From contig NC_018681.1 in assembly GCF_000250675.2 (NCBI RefSeq), forward strand, positions 9,372,349-9,436,348: a stretch of DNA of 64,000 nucleotides, read 5' to 3'. Position 1 is the stretch's first letter, and the number at the start of each line of letters is the position of its first letter. The stretch is from Nocardia brasiliensis ATCC 700358 (GTDB lineage: Bacteria; Actinomycetota; Actinomycetes; Mycobacteriales; Mycobacteriaceae). Under the pieces are notes generated by a model. It made no database searches. It had not been told where the DNA came from and saw only the letters and a program-made list of their open reading frames with translations. This document shows positions 17,739 through 27,040 of the stretch, piece by piece. Made by a program: the position numbers and the translations under genes.

Positions 17739-19154
17739 ATGAGTATGGAAGAGGACGCCGCTGGTCCCGGCCCGGACGCGCCGCCGATACCGGTTGCGCG
17801 GCTACCGCGACCGCGGCCGTTGCTGTGGCACGCACTGCGGGCGGGCCTGGATTTCGACCGGTACTTCCGCTGGCGGCGGGCGCGCGACGGCGACCCTATC
17901 TATTGCGAGTTTCCCGGTATGGGGTCGGCGTTGTTCACGGGCACCGCTGCGGGCGCGCGCGAATTGTTCCGGGCGCCCGTCGACTCCGTCGAACCGCCGC
18001 GGCCCAATCCGATCGAGCCGCTGGTCGGCTCGGCGTCGCTGATCCTGGCCGCGGGTGCGCGACATCGTCGGGATCGGGCGCTGCTCACGCCCGCGTTCCA
18101 CAGCACCCGAATCCGCGAATACGGTGCGCTCATCAGGGACGCCACCCGCGCGGAGCTGTCCGGCGACACAGGCCCGGCCTGGGTTCCCGGTGCACGCATC
18201 GATGCGCGAGCGGCCGCGCGTTCGATCACGGTACAGGTGATTCTCACCGCCGTGTTCGGCGTGCACACCGCACGGCACCGCGCCGAATACGTCGGCGCGA
18301 TCGGTGCGTTCCTCGACGCGTTCTCCGGGCCGTTGATGCTGCTGCCGGTGTTGCGGCGCAAGGCTTTCGGCCTCGGGCCGTGGGACCGGTTCGTGCGGGC
18401 GCGGGCCCGGCTGGACGGGTTGATCCGCGACGACATCGCCCGCAGGCGAGCCGATCCGCACCGCCGCACGACCGATCTGCTCGGCCTGCTGCTGAGCACC
18501 CGGTACGACGACGGCACCGCGATCTCCGACGCGGAGCTGTGCGACGAACTGCGCACCCTGCTCGTCGCGGGGCACGAGACCACCGCGACGACTCTCGTCT
18601 GGGCGCTGTATCACCTGCATCGCGCGCCGCCGACGCTGGAACGATTACGCGCGGAACTACGGGTCATCGGGCGGGCGGCCGATCCGGCCGAGCTGGCGCG
18701 GCTGCCCTATCTGGACGCGGTGTGCCAGGAGACATTGCGGCTGCACCCCGCGGTGCCGATCGTGGTGCGCAGGCTGACCGCGCCGGGCACGCTGTGCGGG
18801 ATCGCCCTGGCGACGGGCGACACGATGGGGATCGCGGTGCCGTTGCTGCATTCGGATCCTGCGGTGTGGTCCGCACCCGAACTGTTCCGCCCGGAGCGGT
18901 TCCTCGAACGCCGGTATCGGCCCTACGAATTCGCGCCGTTCGGTGGCGGGCATCGGCGGTGCGTCGGTGCGGCGCTGGCCGACTATGAGCTGCGAATTGC
19001 GTTGGCCACCATTATCGGCGACGTGCGGTTGCGCCTGCCGCAACGGTATGCGAACGGGCGTACGCCGATTTCGGTGCCGCACAACATAGCAACCGGTCCG
19101 CATCGACCGATTCTGTTCGACATCGTGAGTGATTTATGTCACGAAGATGTTTGA
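17739..19154 (+). CDS. Cytochrome P450
   Basis: A 471-residue haem monooxygenase. The I-helix oxygen-activation motif AGHETT is at about residues 277-282, the K-helix ExxR at Glu331-Arg334 (QETLRLHP), and the haem-binding loop FGGGHRRCVG has the Cys408 ligand. Length and overall pattern (LPRPRPLLWHALRAG at the start) resemble the mycobacterial CYP135/137/138-type enzymes more than the shorter CYP105 class. No ferredoxin or reductase gene is adjacent, so redox partners must come from elsewhere. The substrate is unknown. The gene starts 57 bases after the hydrolase gene on the same strand and may share its transcript. Confidence 0.88.
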   Translation: MSMEEDAAGPGPDAPPIPVARLPRPRPLLWHALRAGLDFDRYFRWRRARDGDPIYCEFPGMGSALFTGTAAGARELFRAPVDSVEPPRPNPIEPLVGSASLILAAGARHRRDRALLTPAFHSTRIREYGALIRDATRAELSGDTGPAWVPGARIDARAAARSITVQVILTAVFGVHTARHRAEYVGAIGAFLDAFSGPLMLLPVLRRKAFGLGPWDRFVRARARLDGLIRDDIARRRADPHRRTTDLLGLLLSTRYDDGTAISDAELCDELRTLLVAGHETTATTLVWALYHLHRAPPTLERLRAELRVIGRAADPAELARLPYLDAVCQETLRLHPAVPIVVRRLTAPGTLCGIALATGDTMGIAVPLLHSDPAVWSAPELFRPERFLERRYRPYEFAPFGGGHRRCVGAALADYELRIALATIIGDVRLRLPQRYANGRTPISVPHNIATGPHRPILFDIVSDLCHEDV

Positions 19155-19440
19155 TCGTGTCGGCGCGGCGGCCTACCAGCGGCGGTCCGCGGCGCAGCGG
19201 ACTCGCCGACGTGACCGGTAACTTTCACTCAACCACCTGAAGGCGGACCGGCTACGTGACGGCTACCACACCGGGCGGTCTGCTCGAATCATTATGAAAG
19301 ACAACTGGCTTCAGGTCACCCCGGGACGGTAGGAAGGACGGCAGGGTCGGGCCGTCAATACCCGTGGAGTGCTCTGCTGGCTCCCGGGCGAATGAGATCT
19401 TTGTTCACGCGCGCGTCTATACGTGCGCGCGAGAGATGGA

Positions 19441-20361
19441 ATGGACGAGAAACCTATGCATGTCGCTTCGCACACCGGGTCGCCAGTCGCGCACCGCCGG
19501 GGAGCTCAGCTGTCCCGCCGGTTGCGCGCGGGCGCTCTGCTGTCCGCGACGATCGCGGCGGCCGGTGTCCTCCTGGTCGCCCCCGCGGGCGCCGAGCCCT
19601 TCCCCGGGTTCGGTTCCGGGTCCGCCGGGTCGGCGAACGAGCCGGCGCCGCAGCAGCCGAACTTCGCGCCGCCGTCGATCAACATCGCCGACGGCGAGGT
19701 CGTCGGGGTGGCGCAGCCGATCATCATCAACTTCAAGGAGCCGGTGCCCGACCACGCGCTCGCCGAGAAGTTCATCAAGATCACCTCGTCGAAGTCGGCG
19801 CCGGGCCACTTCTACTGGCGCGGCGACAAGCAGGTGCGCTGGCGGCCGAACGACTACTGGCCGGACAACATCGACGTGCAGGTGGAGGCGGGCGGCACGC
19901 GCAGCGCCTTCAAGATCGGCGACGCGTTCGTCAGCACGGCCGACGACAACACCCACACCATCACCATCACCCGCAACGGTGAGGTGGTGAAGACGATGCC
20001 GACCTCGATGGGCAAGCCCAAGCACGAGACCCCCAACGGCATCTATATCGTCGGCGAGCAGCTGCCCAAGATGATCATGGACTCGTCCACGTACGGTGTG
20101 CCGACCACCGACCCCGAGGGCTACAAGCTCGAGGTCGAGTACGCGACCCGCATCTCCAACAGCGGCATCTTCGTGCACGCGGCCCCGTGGTCGGTCGGCC
20201 AGCAGGGCAAGTCCAACACCAGCCACGGCTGCCTCAACGTGAGCACCGAGAACGCCAAGTGGTTCATGGAGAACTCGCGGCGCGGCGACCCGGTGGTCGT
20301 GGAGAACACCCAGGGCGGGGTGCTGAGCTCCAGCGACGGCCTGGGCGACTGGAACCCGTAG
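19441..20361 (+). CDS. L,D-transpeptidase (YkuD) with Ig-like domain
   Basis: A 306-residue exported enzyme that forms 3-3 cross-links in peptidoglycan. After a signal peptide (ending about PAGAEP) comes an Ig-like domain (about 75-150) and then the YkuD catalytic domain (about 160-290) with His246 in IFVHAAPWS and the nucleophile Cys264 in SHGCLNVS. The arrangement is that of the mycobacterial Ldt proteins. The leader has no lipobox, so this one is probably secreted or anchored otherwise. ATG 19441 has GAGAGATGGA just upstream. A GTG at 19423 is possible but poorer. Confidence 0.87.
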   Translation: MDEKPMHVASHTGSPVAHRRGAQLSRRLRAGALLSATIAAAGVLLVAPAGAEPFPGFGSGSAGSANEPAPQQPNFAPPSINIADGEVVGVAQPIIINFKEPVPDHALAEKFIKITSSKSAPGHFYWRGDKQVRWRPNDYWPDNIDVQVEAGGTRSAFKIGDAFVSTADDNTHTITITRNGEVVKTMPTSMGKPKHETPNGIYIVGEQLPKMIMDSSTYGVPTTDPEGYKLEVEYATRISNSGIFVHAAPWSVGQQGKSNTSHGCLNVSTENAKWFMENSRRGDPVVVENTQGGVLSSSDGLGDWNP

Positions 20362-20378
20362 CTACTGCCACTTCTCGC

Positions 20379-20429
20379 ACGAGGCGAGTCACGAGGTTGC
20401 GCTGAAGCAACCGGTGACTCGCCTCGTTT
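20379..20429 (+). terminator. Terminator after the L,D-transpeptidase gene
   Basis: A 14-bp perfect stem (20379-20392 with 20414-20427) encloses an inner 6-bp stem (GGTTGC/GCAACC). It begins 18 bases after the stop codon and ends in TTT. Only a short T run follows, so efficiency is uncertain. Confidence 0.7.
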
Positions 20430-20450
20430 GCGTTTGCGGCCCGGCGAGCG

Positions 20451-20465
20451 TGCACTTTATGTGCA
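20451..20465. promoter_or_regulatory. Candidate operator upstream of ugpA
   Basis: TGCAC-TTTAT-GTGCA is a perfect 5-bp inverted repeat with a 5-base AT-rich centre, 50 bases before the ugpA start. It sits where an operator or part of the promoter would be. The element is short and the binding protein is unknown, so this is only a suggestion. Confidence 0.35.
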
Positions 20466-20514
20466 TTTGGGGAAATCGGTGATCATTCTGTTGGTCGTTT
20501 GATTCACTGAGCGC

Positions 20515-21516
20515 GTGCTCGAGATGTTCAACAGGTCGGGGGGCAGCGTTAACCGGCTGTTTGCTCCTTTCCGTAGAGTGCGCGACGTGCGAATGCGGCC
20601 GGAGCGAGTTCTACCCCAACCGCGTGGACGTGGCTGGCGCGGCCGCCCCTGGCAGGACTACGCGCTGTTCCTCGTGCTCGTCGTCCCGAATCTGGCGCTG
20701 CTGACGCTGTTCGTCTATCGGCCGTTGATCGACAACATCCGGCTCTCGTTCTACGACTGGAACATCTCCGATCCGGTGGCCACATTCATCGGTGTGGCGA
20801 ACTACCGCGAGTGGTGGGGCCGCACGGACTCCTGGGACATCGTCACCAACACCGTGGTGTTCACCCTGGCCGCGGTGGTCGGCAGCATGGTGCTCGGCCT
20901 GGCGCTGGCCCTGCTGCTGGACCGGAAGCTGTTCGGGCGCAACGTGGTCCGCTCGGCCATCTTCGCGCCGTTCGTGATCTCCGGCGCCGCGATCGGCGTG
21001 GCCTTCCAGTTCATCTTCGATCCGAGCTTCGGCCTGGTCCAGGACGTGCTGCACCGGATCGGCGTGGACAAGGTGCCGGACTTCTACCAGAACCCGCACT
21101 GGGCGATGTTCATGATCACCGTGACCTACATCTGGAAGAACCTCGGCTACAGCTTCGTCATCTATCTGGCCGCGCTGCAAGGGGTGCGGGCCGAGCTGAT
21201 GGAGGCCGCGGAGATGGACGGCGCGAGCCGCTGGACCACCTTCACCAAGGTGTTGCTGCCGCAGCTGCGTCCGACCACCTTCTTCCTGTCGATCACCGTG
21301 CTGCTGAATTCGCTGCAGGTCTTCGACATCATCAACGTGATGACCCGCGGCGGACCGCTCGGCACCGGGACGACGACCATGGTCTTCCAGGTCTACGAGG
21401 AGTCCTTCCGCAACTTCCGAGCGGGCTACGGCGCGACTGTCGCCACCATCATGTTCCTGGTGCTGCTGATCGTCACGCTGATCCAGGTTCGCGTCATGGA
21501 TCGGAACGAACAGTGA
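20515..21516 (+). CDS. ugpA: Glycerophosphodiester ABC transporter permease UgpA
   Basis: A 333-residue MalF/UgpA-type inner-membrane permease with about six helices and the EAA loop (LMEAAEMDGASRWTTFTKVLLP) that docks to the ATPase. With the next three genes it forms an importer whose order (A-E-B-C) and binding protein match the M. tuberculosis ugp system for glycerophosphocholine. GTG 20515 is taken. ATG 20593 (MRPERVLPQPRG) would drop 26 residues and is also possible, because the N-terminus is poorly conserved in this family. Confidence 0.85.
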   Translation: MLEMFNRSGGSVNRLFAPFRRVRDVRMRPERVLPQPRGRGWRGRPWQDYALFLVLVVPNLALLTLFVYRPLIDNIRLSFYDWNISDPVATFIGVANYREWWGRTDSWDIVTNTVVFTLAAVVGSMVLGLALALLLDRKLFGRNVVRSAIFAPFVISGAAIGVAFQFIFDPSFGLVQDVLHRIGVDKVPDFYQNPHWAMFMITVTYIWKNLGYSFVIYLAALQGVRAELMEAAEMDGASRWTTFTKVLLPQLRPTTFFLSITVLLNSLQVFDIINVMTRGGPLGTGTTTMVFQVYEESFRNFRAGYGATVATIMFLVLLIVTLIQVRVMDRNEQ

Positions 21517-22379
21517 AAACCGCTGGGGTAGAGACCCGCTCGTATCGCAGGCGGCAGCGCGGCATCATGGTGCTCGGCTATGCGGCCATGGTGTGCGTGC
21601 TGATCATCGTCGGGGTACCGCTGTTCTGGATCTTCATCACCTCGTTCAAGGAACGCCCCGACATCTACGTGCAGCCCGCGGTGTACTGGCCGCACAGCTG
21701 GCGGCCGGAGAACTACTCCGACGCCACGACGACGCTGCCCTTCTGGACCTTCCTGCGCAACTCGCTGATCGTCACCGGCGTCGTCTCCGCGGTGAAGTTC
21801 GTGCTCGGCGTGTTCAGTGCGTACGGGCTGGTGTTCCTGCGCTTTCCGGGCAAGAACGTGGTGTTCCTGGTGATCATCGCGGCGCTGATGGTGCCGAACC
21901 AGATCACCGTGATCTCCAACTACGCGCTGGTTTCCCAGCTGGGCTGGCGAAACACCCTGGTGGGCATCATCGTTCCGCTCTGCGGCGTCGCGTTCGGCAC
22001 CTTCCTGATGCGCAACCACTTCCTCTCGCTGCCCTCGGAGGTGATCGAGGCGGCCCGGATGGACGGCGCCAACTGGTGGCGGCTGCTCACCCGGGTGGTG
22101 CTGCCGATGTCCGGGCCGACCATGGTCGCGTTCGCGGTGGTCACCCTCGTCAACGAGTGGAACGAGTACCTCTGGCCGTTCCTGATGGCGGACGGGCCCG
22201 AGGTCGCGACGCTGCCGGTGGGCCTCACGCTGCTGCAGAACACCGAGAACCCGAGCGTCACCAACTGGGGGCCGGTGATGGCGGGCACGCTGCTCACGAT
22301 GCTGCCCATCCTGCTGGTGTTCCTGGCGCTGCAACGTCACATGATCAAAGGCCTCACCTCGGGTGCGGTCAAGGGTTAG
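21513..22379 (+). CDS. ugpE: Glycerophosphodiester ABC transporter permease UgpE
   Basis: A 288-residue MalG/UgpE-type permease, partner of UgpA. Six hydrophobic helices and the EAA loop (VIEAARMDGANWWRLLTRVVLP) are evident. The GTG start overlaps the ugpA stop (GTGA, 21513-21516), so translation of the two permeases is coupled. Confidence 0.87.
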   Translation: MKTAGVETRSYRRRQRGIMVLGYAAMVCVLIIVGVPLFWIFITSFKERPDIYVQPAVYWPHSWRPENYSDATTTLPFWTFLRNSLIVTGVVSAVKFVLGVFSAYGLVFLRFPGKNVVFLVIIAALMVPNQITVISNYALVSQLGWRNTLVGIIVPLCGVAFGTFLMRNHFLSLPSEVIEAARMDGANWWRLLTRVVLPMSGPTMVAFAVVTLVNEWNEYLWPFLMADGPEVATLPVGLTLLQNTENPSVTNWGPVMAGTLLTMLPILLVFLALQRHMIKGLTSGAVKG

Positions 22380-22395
22380 AAACAGGAGAAACCAC

Positions 22396-23724
22396 GTGTC
22401 CACTTCTCAGTTCCCCGCGCTGTCCCGGCGCGGATTCCTCGGGCTGGCCGGCACGGTCGCCGCGGGTGCTGTGCTCACCGCGTGCGCGGGCACCGGCGGT
22501 GGGTCCGAGCAGTCCGGCGACTCCAACACGATCAACTTCTGGTCCAACCACCCCGGCAGCTCGAAAGACCAGGAAACCGAGCTGATCAAACGGTTCACCG
22601 AGAAGTTCCCGGACCTGAAGGTGAACCTGATCGACGCGGGCAAGAACTACGAGGAGGTGTCGCAGAAGTTCAACGCGGCGCTCTCCGGTGGTGAACTGCC
22701 CGATGTCGTGGTGCTCTCCGATGTGTGGTGGTTCAACTACGCGCTCAACGGTTCCATCGAACCGCTCGACGCGCACTTCGGTGCCGCGGGCGTGCAGCTC
22801 GACGACTACGTCGACTCGCTGGCCTCGGACTATCTGTTCAACGGCAAGCACTATGCGCTGCCGTACTCCCGCTCGACGCCGCTGTTCTACTACAACAAGG
22901 ACGTCTGGGCGAAAGCCGGTCTGCCGGACCGCGGTCCGAACAGCTGGCAGGAATTCGACGAGTGGGGCCCGAAGATCCAGTCGGTGGTCGGCGACGGCAA
23001 GCTCGCGCACGGCTGGGGCGATGCGAAGAACTACCTGGCCTGGACCTTCCAGGGCCCGAACTGGACCTTCGGCGGCGCGTACTCCGATCAGTGGACGCTG
23101 AAGTTCACCGACCCCGGCACCATCGCGGCGGGCCAGTTCTTCCGCGACATGATCCACACCAAGAAGTACGCGGGCATCAAACCGCAGATCGCCGTCGATT
23201 TCGGCACCGGTGTCATCGCCTCGACCATCGCGTCCACCGGTGACCTCAAGGGCATCAAGCAGAACGCCGAAGGCAAACTGCAGTTCGGTACCGCCTTCCT
23301 GCCGCACCCGAACGGGCCCGGCGTCACCACCGGCGGTGCCGGCCTGGCGATTCCGGCGCGGATCTCGGACCAGCGCAAGATCAACGCGCTGAAGTTCATC
23401 GAGTTCATCACCAACCCGACGAACACCGCGTACTTCTCGCAGCAGACCGGGTACATGCCGGTGCGCAAGTCGGCCGTCACCGACCCGACCGAACAGGACT
23501 TCCTGGCGAAGAACCCGAACGCGAAGGTCGCCATCGACCAGCTGCCGCTGACCAAGTCGCAGGACTACGCGCGGGTGTTCGTGCCCGGCGGCGACCAGAT
23601 CATCGGCACCGGCCTGGAACAGATCGGCCTGCAGAACGCCGACCCCGCAACGGTTTTCGGCAACGTCACCAGCCAGCTGCAGGCCATCATCGACCGGCAG
23701 ATCACGCCGAAGCTGCCCAAGTAG
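22396..23724 (+). CDS. ugpB: Glycerophosphodiester-binding lipoprotein UgpB
   Basis: A 442-residue substrate-binding protein of the ABC importer. It has a twin-arginine signal (RRGFLGL, Arg11-Arg12) ending in the lipobox LTAC (Cys30), so it is probably exported folded by Tat and lipidated. Conserved stretches such as INFWSNHPG, PDVVVLSDVWWF, YSRSTPLFYYNK and AYFSQQTGYMPVRKSAV match the mycobacterial UgpB, which binds glycerophosphocholine. That similarity is why this system is called ugp, not a sugar importer. GTG 22396 has AGGAGA at 22384-22389. Confidence 0.88.
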   Translation: MSTSQFPALSRRGFLGLAGTVAAGAVLTACAGTGGGSEQSGDSNTINFWSNHPGSSKDQETELIKRFTEKFPDLKVNLIDAGKNYEEVSQKFNAALSGGELPDVVVLSDVWWFNYALNGSIEPLDAHFGAAGVQLDDYVDSLASDYLFNGKHYALPYSRSTPLFYYNKDVWAKAGLPDRGPNSWQEFDEWGPKIQSVVGDGKLAHGWGDAKNYLAWTFQGPNWTFGGAYSDQWTLKFTDPGTIAAGQFFRDMIHTKKYAGIKPQIAVDFGTGVIASTIASTGDLKGIKQNAEGKLQFGTAFLPHPNGPGVTTGGAGLAIPARISDQRKINALKFIEFITNPTNTAYFSQQTGYMPVRKSAVTDPTEQDFLAKNPNAKVAIDQLPLTKSQDYARVFVPGGDQIIGTGLEQIGLQNADPATVFGNVTSQLQAIIDRQITPKLPK

Positions 23725-23815
23725 AACCCCTGGTTCGTCGTGGCGGCGGGCACCCGGCGGCCCGCCGCACTGACCTGGGGCGCAATTCGATTCATCCGAG
23801 GAAAGGCCGACAACG

Positions 23816-24895
23816 ATGGCAACCGTGCAGTTCGAGAGCGTCACGCACCTGTATCCCGGTGCGCCGACGCCCGCTGTCGACAGCCTGGACATCGACATCG
23901 CCGACGGCGAATTCATTGTCCTCGTCGGCCCTTCGGGCTGCGGGAAGTCGACCAGCCTGCGCATGCTGGCCGGGCTGGAATCGGTCGAGGACGGGCGCAT
24001 CCTGATCGGCGGCAAGGACGTCACGGGGCTGCCGCCACGCGCCCGCGACGTCGCCATGGTGTTCCAGAGTTACGCGCTGTACCCGAATATGACGGTCGCG
24101 CAGAACATGGGCTTCGCGTTGCGCAACGCCGGCATGAACAAGGCCGACACCCTGGTCCGGGTGCAGGAGGCGGCCAAGATGCTGGAGCTGGAACACCTGC
24201 TGGACCGCAAACCCGCGAAACTGTCCGGCGGACAACGGCAACGGGTCGCGATGGGTCGCGCGATCGTGCGCAGGCCGCAGGTGTTCTGCATGGACGAGCC
24301 GCTGTCCAACCTGGACGCGAAGCTGCGCGTGAGCACCCGCTCCCAGATCGCCGCGTTGCAGAAGCGGCTCGGCACCACCACCGTCTACGTCACCCACGAT
24401 CAGGTGGAGGCGATGACCATGGGCGACCGGGTCGCCGTGCTGCTCGACGGCAAGCTGCAGCAGATCGCTGCGCCCCGCGAGCTGTACGACAACCCGGTGA
24501 ACACCTTCGTCGCGGGTTTCATCGGCTCGCCGGGGATGAACCTGCTGGAGGCGCCGGTCCGAGACGGGGCGGCGGTACTCGACGACCTGCGTATCCCGTT
24601 GCCGCGCACCGCGAAAACCGGTGATCGGGTGATCGTCGGCATCCGCCCCGAATCATGGGAGGTCACCACCGACGCCGACGGCCTCACCGTGGCCGCCGAA
24701 CTGCTCGAGGAACTCGGCGCCGAATCCTTCGTCTACAGCCACGGCGTGGCCGAGGACTGGAACAGCCGCTCCGGCAAGGTGGTCGCCCGAGTGGACCGCC
24801 GTTTCCAGGTAGCACTCGGCGACCAACTCCGGCTCCGCCCCAAACTGGACGACGTCTTCTTCTTCGACGCCGACACCGAAGACCGCCTGCGCTGA
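23816..24895 (+). CDS. ugpC: ABC transporter ATPase UgpC
   Basis: A 359-residue MalK/UgpC-type ATPase. It carries Walker A (GPSGCGKST, 38-46), the signature LSGGQRQR, Walker B with the following VFCMDEPLSNLD, and the switch histidine in YVTHDQ, followed by a TOBE-like regulatory domain (about 240-355). It powers import through UgpA-UgpE. It lies 91 bases after ugpB and ends the operon at a strong hairpin. In mycobacteria such ATPases may be shared with other carbohydrate importers. Confidence 0.88.
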   Translation: MATVQFESVTHLYPGAPTPAVDSLDIDIADGEFIVLVGPSGCGKSTSLRMLAGLESVEDGRILIGGKDVTGLPPRARDVAMVFQSYALYPNMTVAQNMGFALRNAGMNKADTLVRVQEAAKMLELEHLLDRKPAKLSGGQRQRVAMGRAIVRRPQVFCMDEPLSNLDAKLRVSTRSQIAALQKRLGTTTVYVTHDQVEAMTMGDRVAVLLDGKLQQIAAPRELYDNPVNTFVAGFIGSPGMNLLEAPVRDGAAVLDDLRIPLPRTAKTGDRVIVGIRPESWEVTTDADGLTVAAELLEELGAESFVYSHGVAEDWNSRSGKVVARVDRRFQVALGDQLRLRPKLDDVFFFDADTEDRLR

Positions 24896-24897
24896 CC

Positions 24898-24926
24898 CCG
24901 CCGCGGGTCGCCGGGACCCGCGGCGG
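24898..24926. terminator. Bidirectional hairpin between ugpC and the M13 peptidase gene
   Basis: A perfect 12-bp stem (24898-24909 with 24915-24926, 5-base loop) fills the 40-base gap between two convergent genes. No T tract is present. Its position suits a terminator acting on both strands. Confidence 0.65.
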
Positions 24927-24935
24927 TGCACCGCA

Positions 24936-26954
24936 TCACCAGATGCGGACGCGGGCCTCGGGGGCGAGATAGAGGGCGTCTTCGGGGGTTACGTCGAAGG
25001 CTTCGTGGAAGCTGTCGATGTTGCGGACCACCGCGTTGCAGCGGAATTCGGGCGGGGAGTGCGGATCGATGGTGAGGCGGCGGATGGCTTCTTCGGTGCG
25101 GGCCTTGGTGCGCCACACCTGGGCCCACCCGTAGAAGACGCGCTGCAGGCCGGTGAGGCCGTCGATCACCGGAGCCTCGGCGCCGTCGAGGGAGATCTTG
25201 TAGGCCTGCAGGGCGATGGACAGGCCGCCGAGATCGCCGATGTTCTCCCCGATGGTGAATTCGCCGTTCACGGTGTGCTCGTCGGACAGGGCCTTGGGCG
25301 AGAGCACGTTGTACTGATCGATCAAAGCCTTTGTCCGCTTACCGAATTCGGCACGGTCGTCGTCGGTCCACCAGTCGACCATGTTGCCGTCGCCGTCGTA
25401 CTTGGCGCCCTGATCGTCGAAACCGTGCCCGATCTCGTGACCGATCACCGCGCCGATACCGCCGTAGTTGGCGGCGTCGTCGGCGTTCATGTCGAAGAAC
25501 GGCGGCTGCAGGATCGCGGCAGGGAAGACGATCTCGTTCATGCCCGGGTTGTAGTAGGCGTTCACGGTCTGCGGCGTCATGAACCATTCGTCGCGATCGA
25601 CCGGGCCGCCGAGCTTGTTCAGGTCGCGGTCGTGGTCGGCGGCGTAGCCGTTGCGGTAGTTGCCGACCAGGTCGGCCGGGTCGATCCGCACATCGGAGTA
25701 GTCCCGCCACTTGTCCGGATAGCCGATCTTCGGGGTGAACTTCTCCAGTTTGGCCAGCGCGGCCGCCCTGGTGTCGGCGCCCATCCAGTCCAGCTGCGCG
25801 ATATTGCGCCGATAGGCCTCCTGCAGGTTGGCGACCAATTCCACCATCCTGGCCTTGGCCTCGGGCGGAAAGTGCTCGGCCACATACAGTTTGCCGACGG
25901 CCTCGCCGAGCAGGTCCTGTACCAGCGAGACACCGCGCTTCCATCGCTCGCGGATCTCCTCGGCGCCGGTGAGCGTGCGTCCGTAGAACGCGAAGTTCTC
26001 CGCGACCAGGTCGTCGGTGAGATACGGTGCGCGCGAACGCAGCAGCCGCCACGCCGCCCAGGCCTGCCAATCGGCGAGCGACTCCGCCGCCCACACCTGC
26101 GCGAAGGTGTCCAGGTAATCCGGTTGCCGGACTACGACTTCGGCGAACGCCTCGGGCCCCGACGCGGCCACGTGCTGCGCCAGCGCGGAAGTCCATGCCG
26201 CCCAATCGAACTCGGGGTGATCGGCGACGAGTGCGGCGAAGGTGGTCAAGTTGTAGCTGCGCTCCGCGTCGCGACGGCGCACCACGTCCCAGTGCCCGGC
26301 GGCGAGCTTGCGTTCGAGTTCGAACACCCGCTGCCCCACGGTGTCCAGATCCTGCGGCAGCAGTTCGGCGATCCGGGGATCGGCCGCGGCGAGGGCGAAC
26401 ATGCGGCCGATGTGCGCGATGTAGGCGCTGCGGATCTCGGCGTGTTCGTCCTGGCGGTAGTACGACTCATCGGGCAGCCCGAGGCCGGACTGGGTGAGCT
26501 GCACCAGGTAGCGGGTGGAGTTCTTGTCGTCGGTGTCCACGTAGAACCCGACGGCGCCGCCGACGCCGGTGCGCTGCAACCGGCCGAGCAGGGCCGCGAA
26601 CGCGCTACGGTCGGCGACCTCGTGGATGGCGGCGAGTTCGGCGGAGATCGGGGCGAGCCCCGCGGCGGCGACCGTCTCGGTGTCCATGAAACTGGTGAAC
26701 AGATCGCCGATCTTGCGTGCGTCGGTGCCCGGCGCCGCGGCTTCGGCGGAGGCCCGCTCGATGATCGCCTGCACGTCGCGCTCGGCCTGGTCGTACAGGG
26801 TGCGGAAGGCGCCGTCCACCGCGCGGTCGGCAGGAATCTCGTAGTCGTCCAGCCATTTGCCGTTGACATGCGCGAACAGGTCGTCCTGCGCCCGTACGCC
26901 CTGGTCGAGATAGGACAGATCAATGCCGGAAGGACTGGTCAGCTCGGAAGTCAC
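24936..26954 (-). CDS. M13-family zinc metallopeptidase (PepO/Zmp1 type)
   Basis: A 672-residue neprilysin-like endopeptidase. The zinc site is complete: His506-Glu507-x-x-His510 (HEIGHGFDDQ) and Glu570 with Asp574 in ENIGDLGG. The substrate-anchoring NAYYNP and the C-terminal VRIW are also typical. There is no signal peptide or N-terminal membrane helix, as in mycobacterial Zmp1, so it is cytoplasmic or exported by an unusual route. GTG 26954 gives VTSELTSPSGIDLS, which aligns with the known family start. A GTG six codons earlier is possible. Confidence 0.87.
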   Translation of the reverse strand: MTSELTSPSGIDLSYLDQGVRAQDDLFAHVNGKWLDDYEIPADRAVDGAFRTLYDQAERDVQAIIERASAEAAAPGTDARKIGDLFTSFMDTETVAAAGLAPISAELAAIHEVADRSAFAALLGRLQRTGVGGAVGFYVDTDDKNSTRYLVQLTQSGLGLPDESYYRQDEHAEIRSAYIAHIGRMFALAAADPRIAELLPQDLDTVGQRVFELERKLAAGHWDVVRRRDAERSYNLTTFAALVADHPEFDWAAWTSALAQHVAASGPEAFAEVVVRQPDYLDTFAQVWAAESLADWQAWAAWRLLRSRAPYLTDDLVAENFAFYGRTLTGAEEIRERWKRGVSLVQDLLGEAVGKLYVAEHFPPEAKARMVELVANLQEAYRRNIAQLDWMGADTRAAALAKLEKFTPKIGYPDKWRDYSDVRIDPADLVGNYRNGYAADHDRDLNKLGGPVDRDEWFMTPQTVNAYYNPGMNEIVFPAAILQPPFFDMNADDAANYGGIGAVIGHEIGHGFDDQGAKYDGDGNMVDWWTDDDRAEFGKRTKALIDQYNVLSPKALSDEHTVNGEFTIGENIGDLGGLSIALQAYKISLDGAEAPVIDGLTGLQRVFYGWAQVWRTKARTEEAIRRLTIDPHSPPEFRCNAVVRNIDSFHEAFDVTPEDALYLAPEARVRIW

Positions 26955-27001
26955 GCTATCCAGTATGCCCACGGACGGGCGGTGCGCAGGTGAGAGTCGG
27001 C

Positions 27002-27025
27002 CCCCCGGCCACGGTGGGCCGGGGG
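27002..27025 (-). terminator. Hairpin after the DUF397 gene
   Basis: A 9-bp stem of C5GGCC/GGCCG5 (27002-27010 with 27017-27025, 6-base loop) begins 16 bases past the DUF397 stop codon in the direction of transcription. There is no T tract. It probably ends the regulator operon before the M13 peptidase gene. Confidence 0.5.
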
Positions 27026-27040
27026 TGCGGGTGGCTGCGG

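Noticed and set aside
25005..26993. 662-codon frame on the plus strand
   Set aside because: It is antisense to the M13 peptidase gene, whose zinc motifs are intact. Long antisense frames are expected at this GC content.
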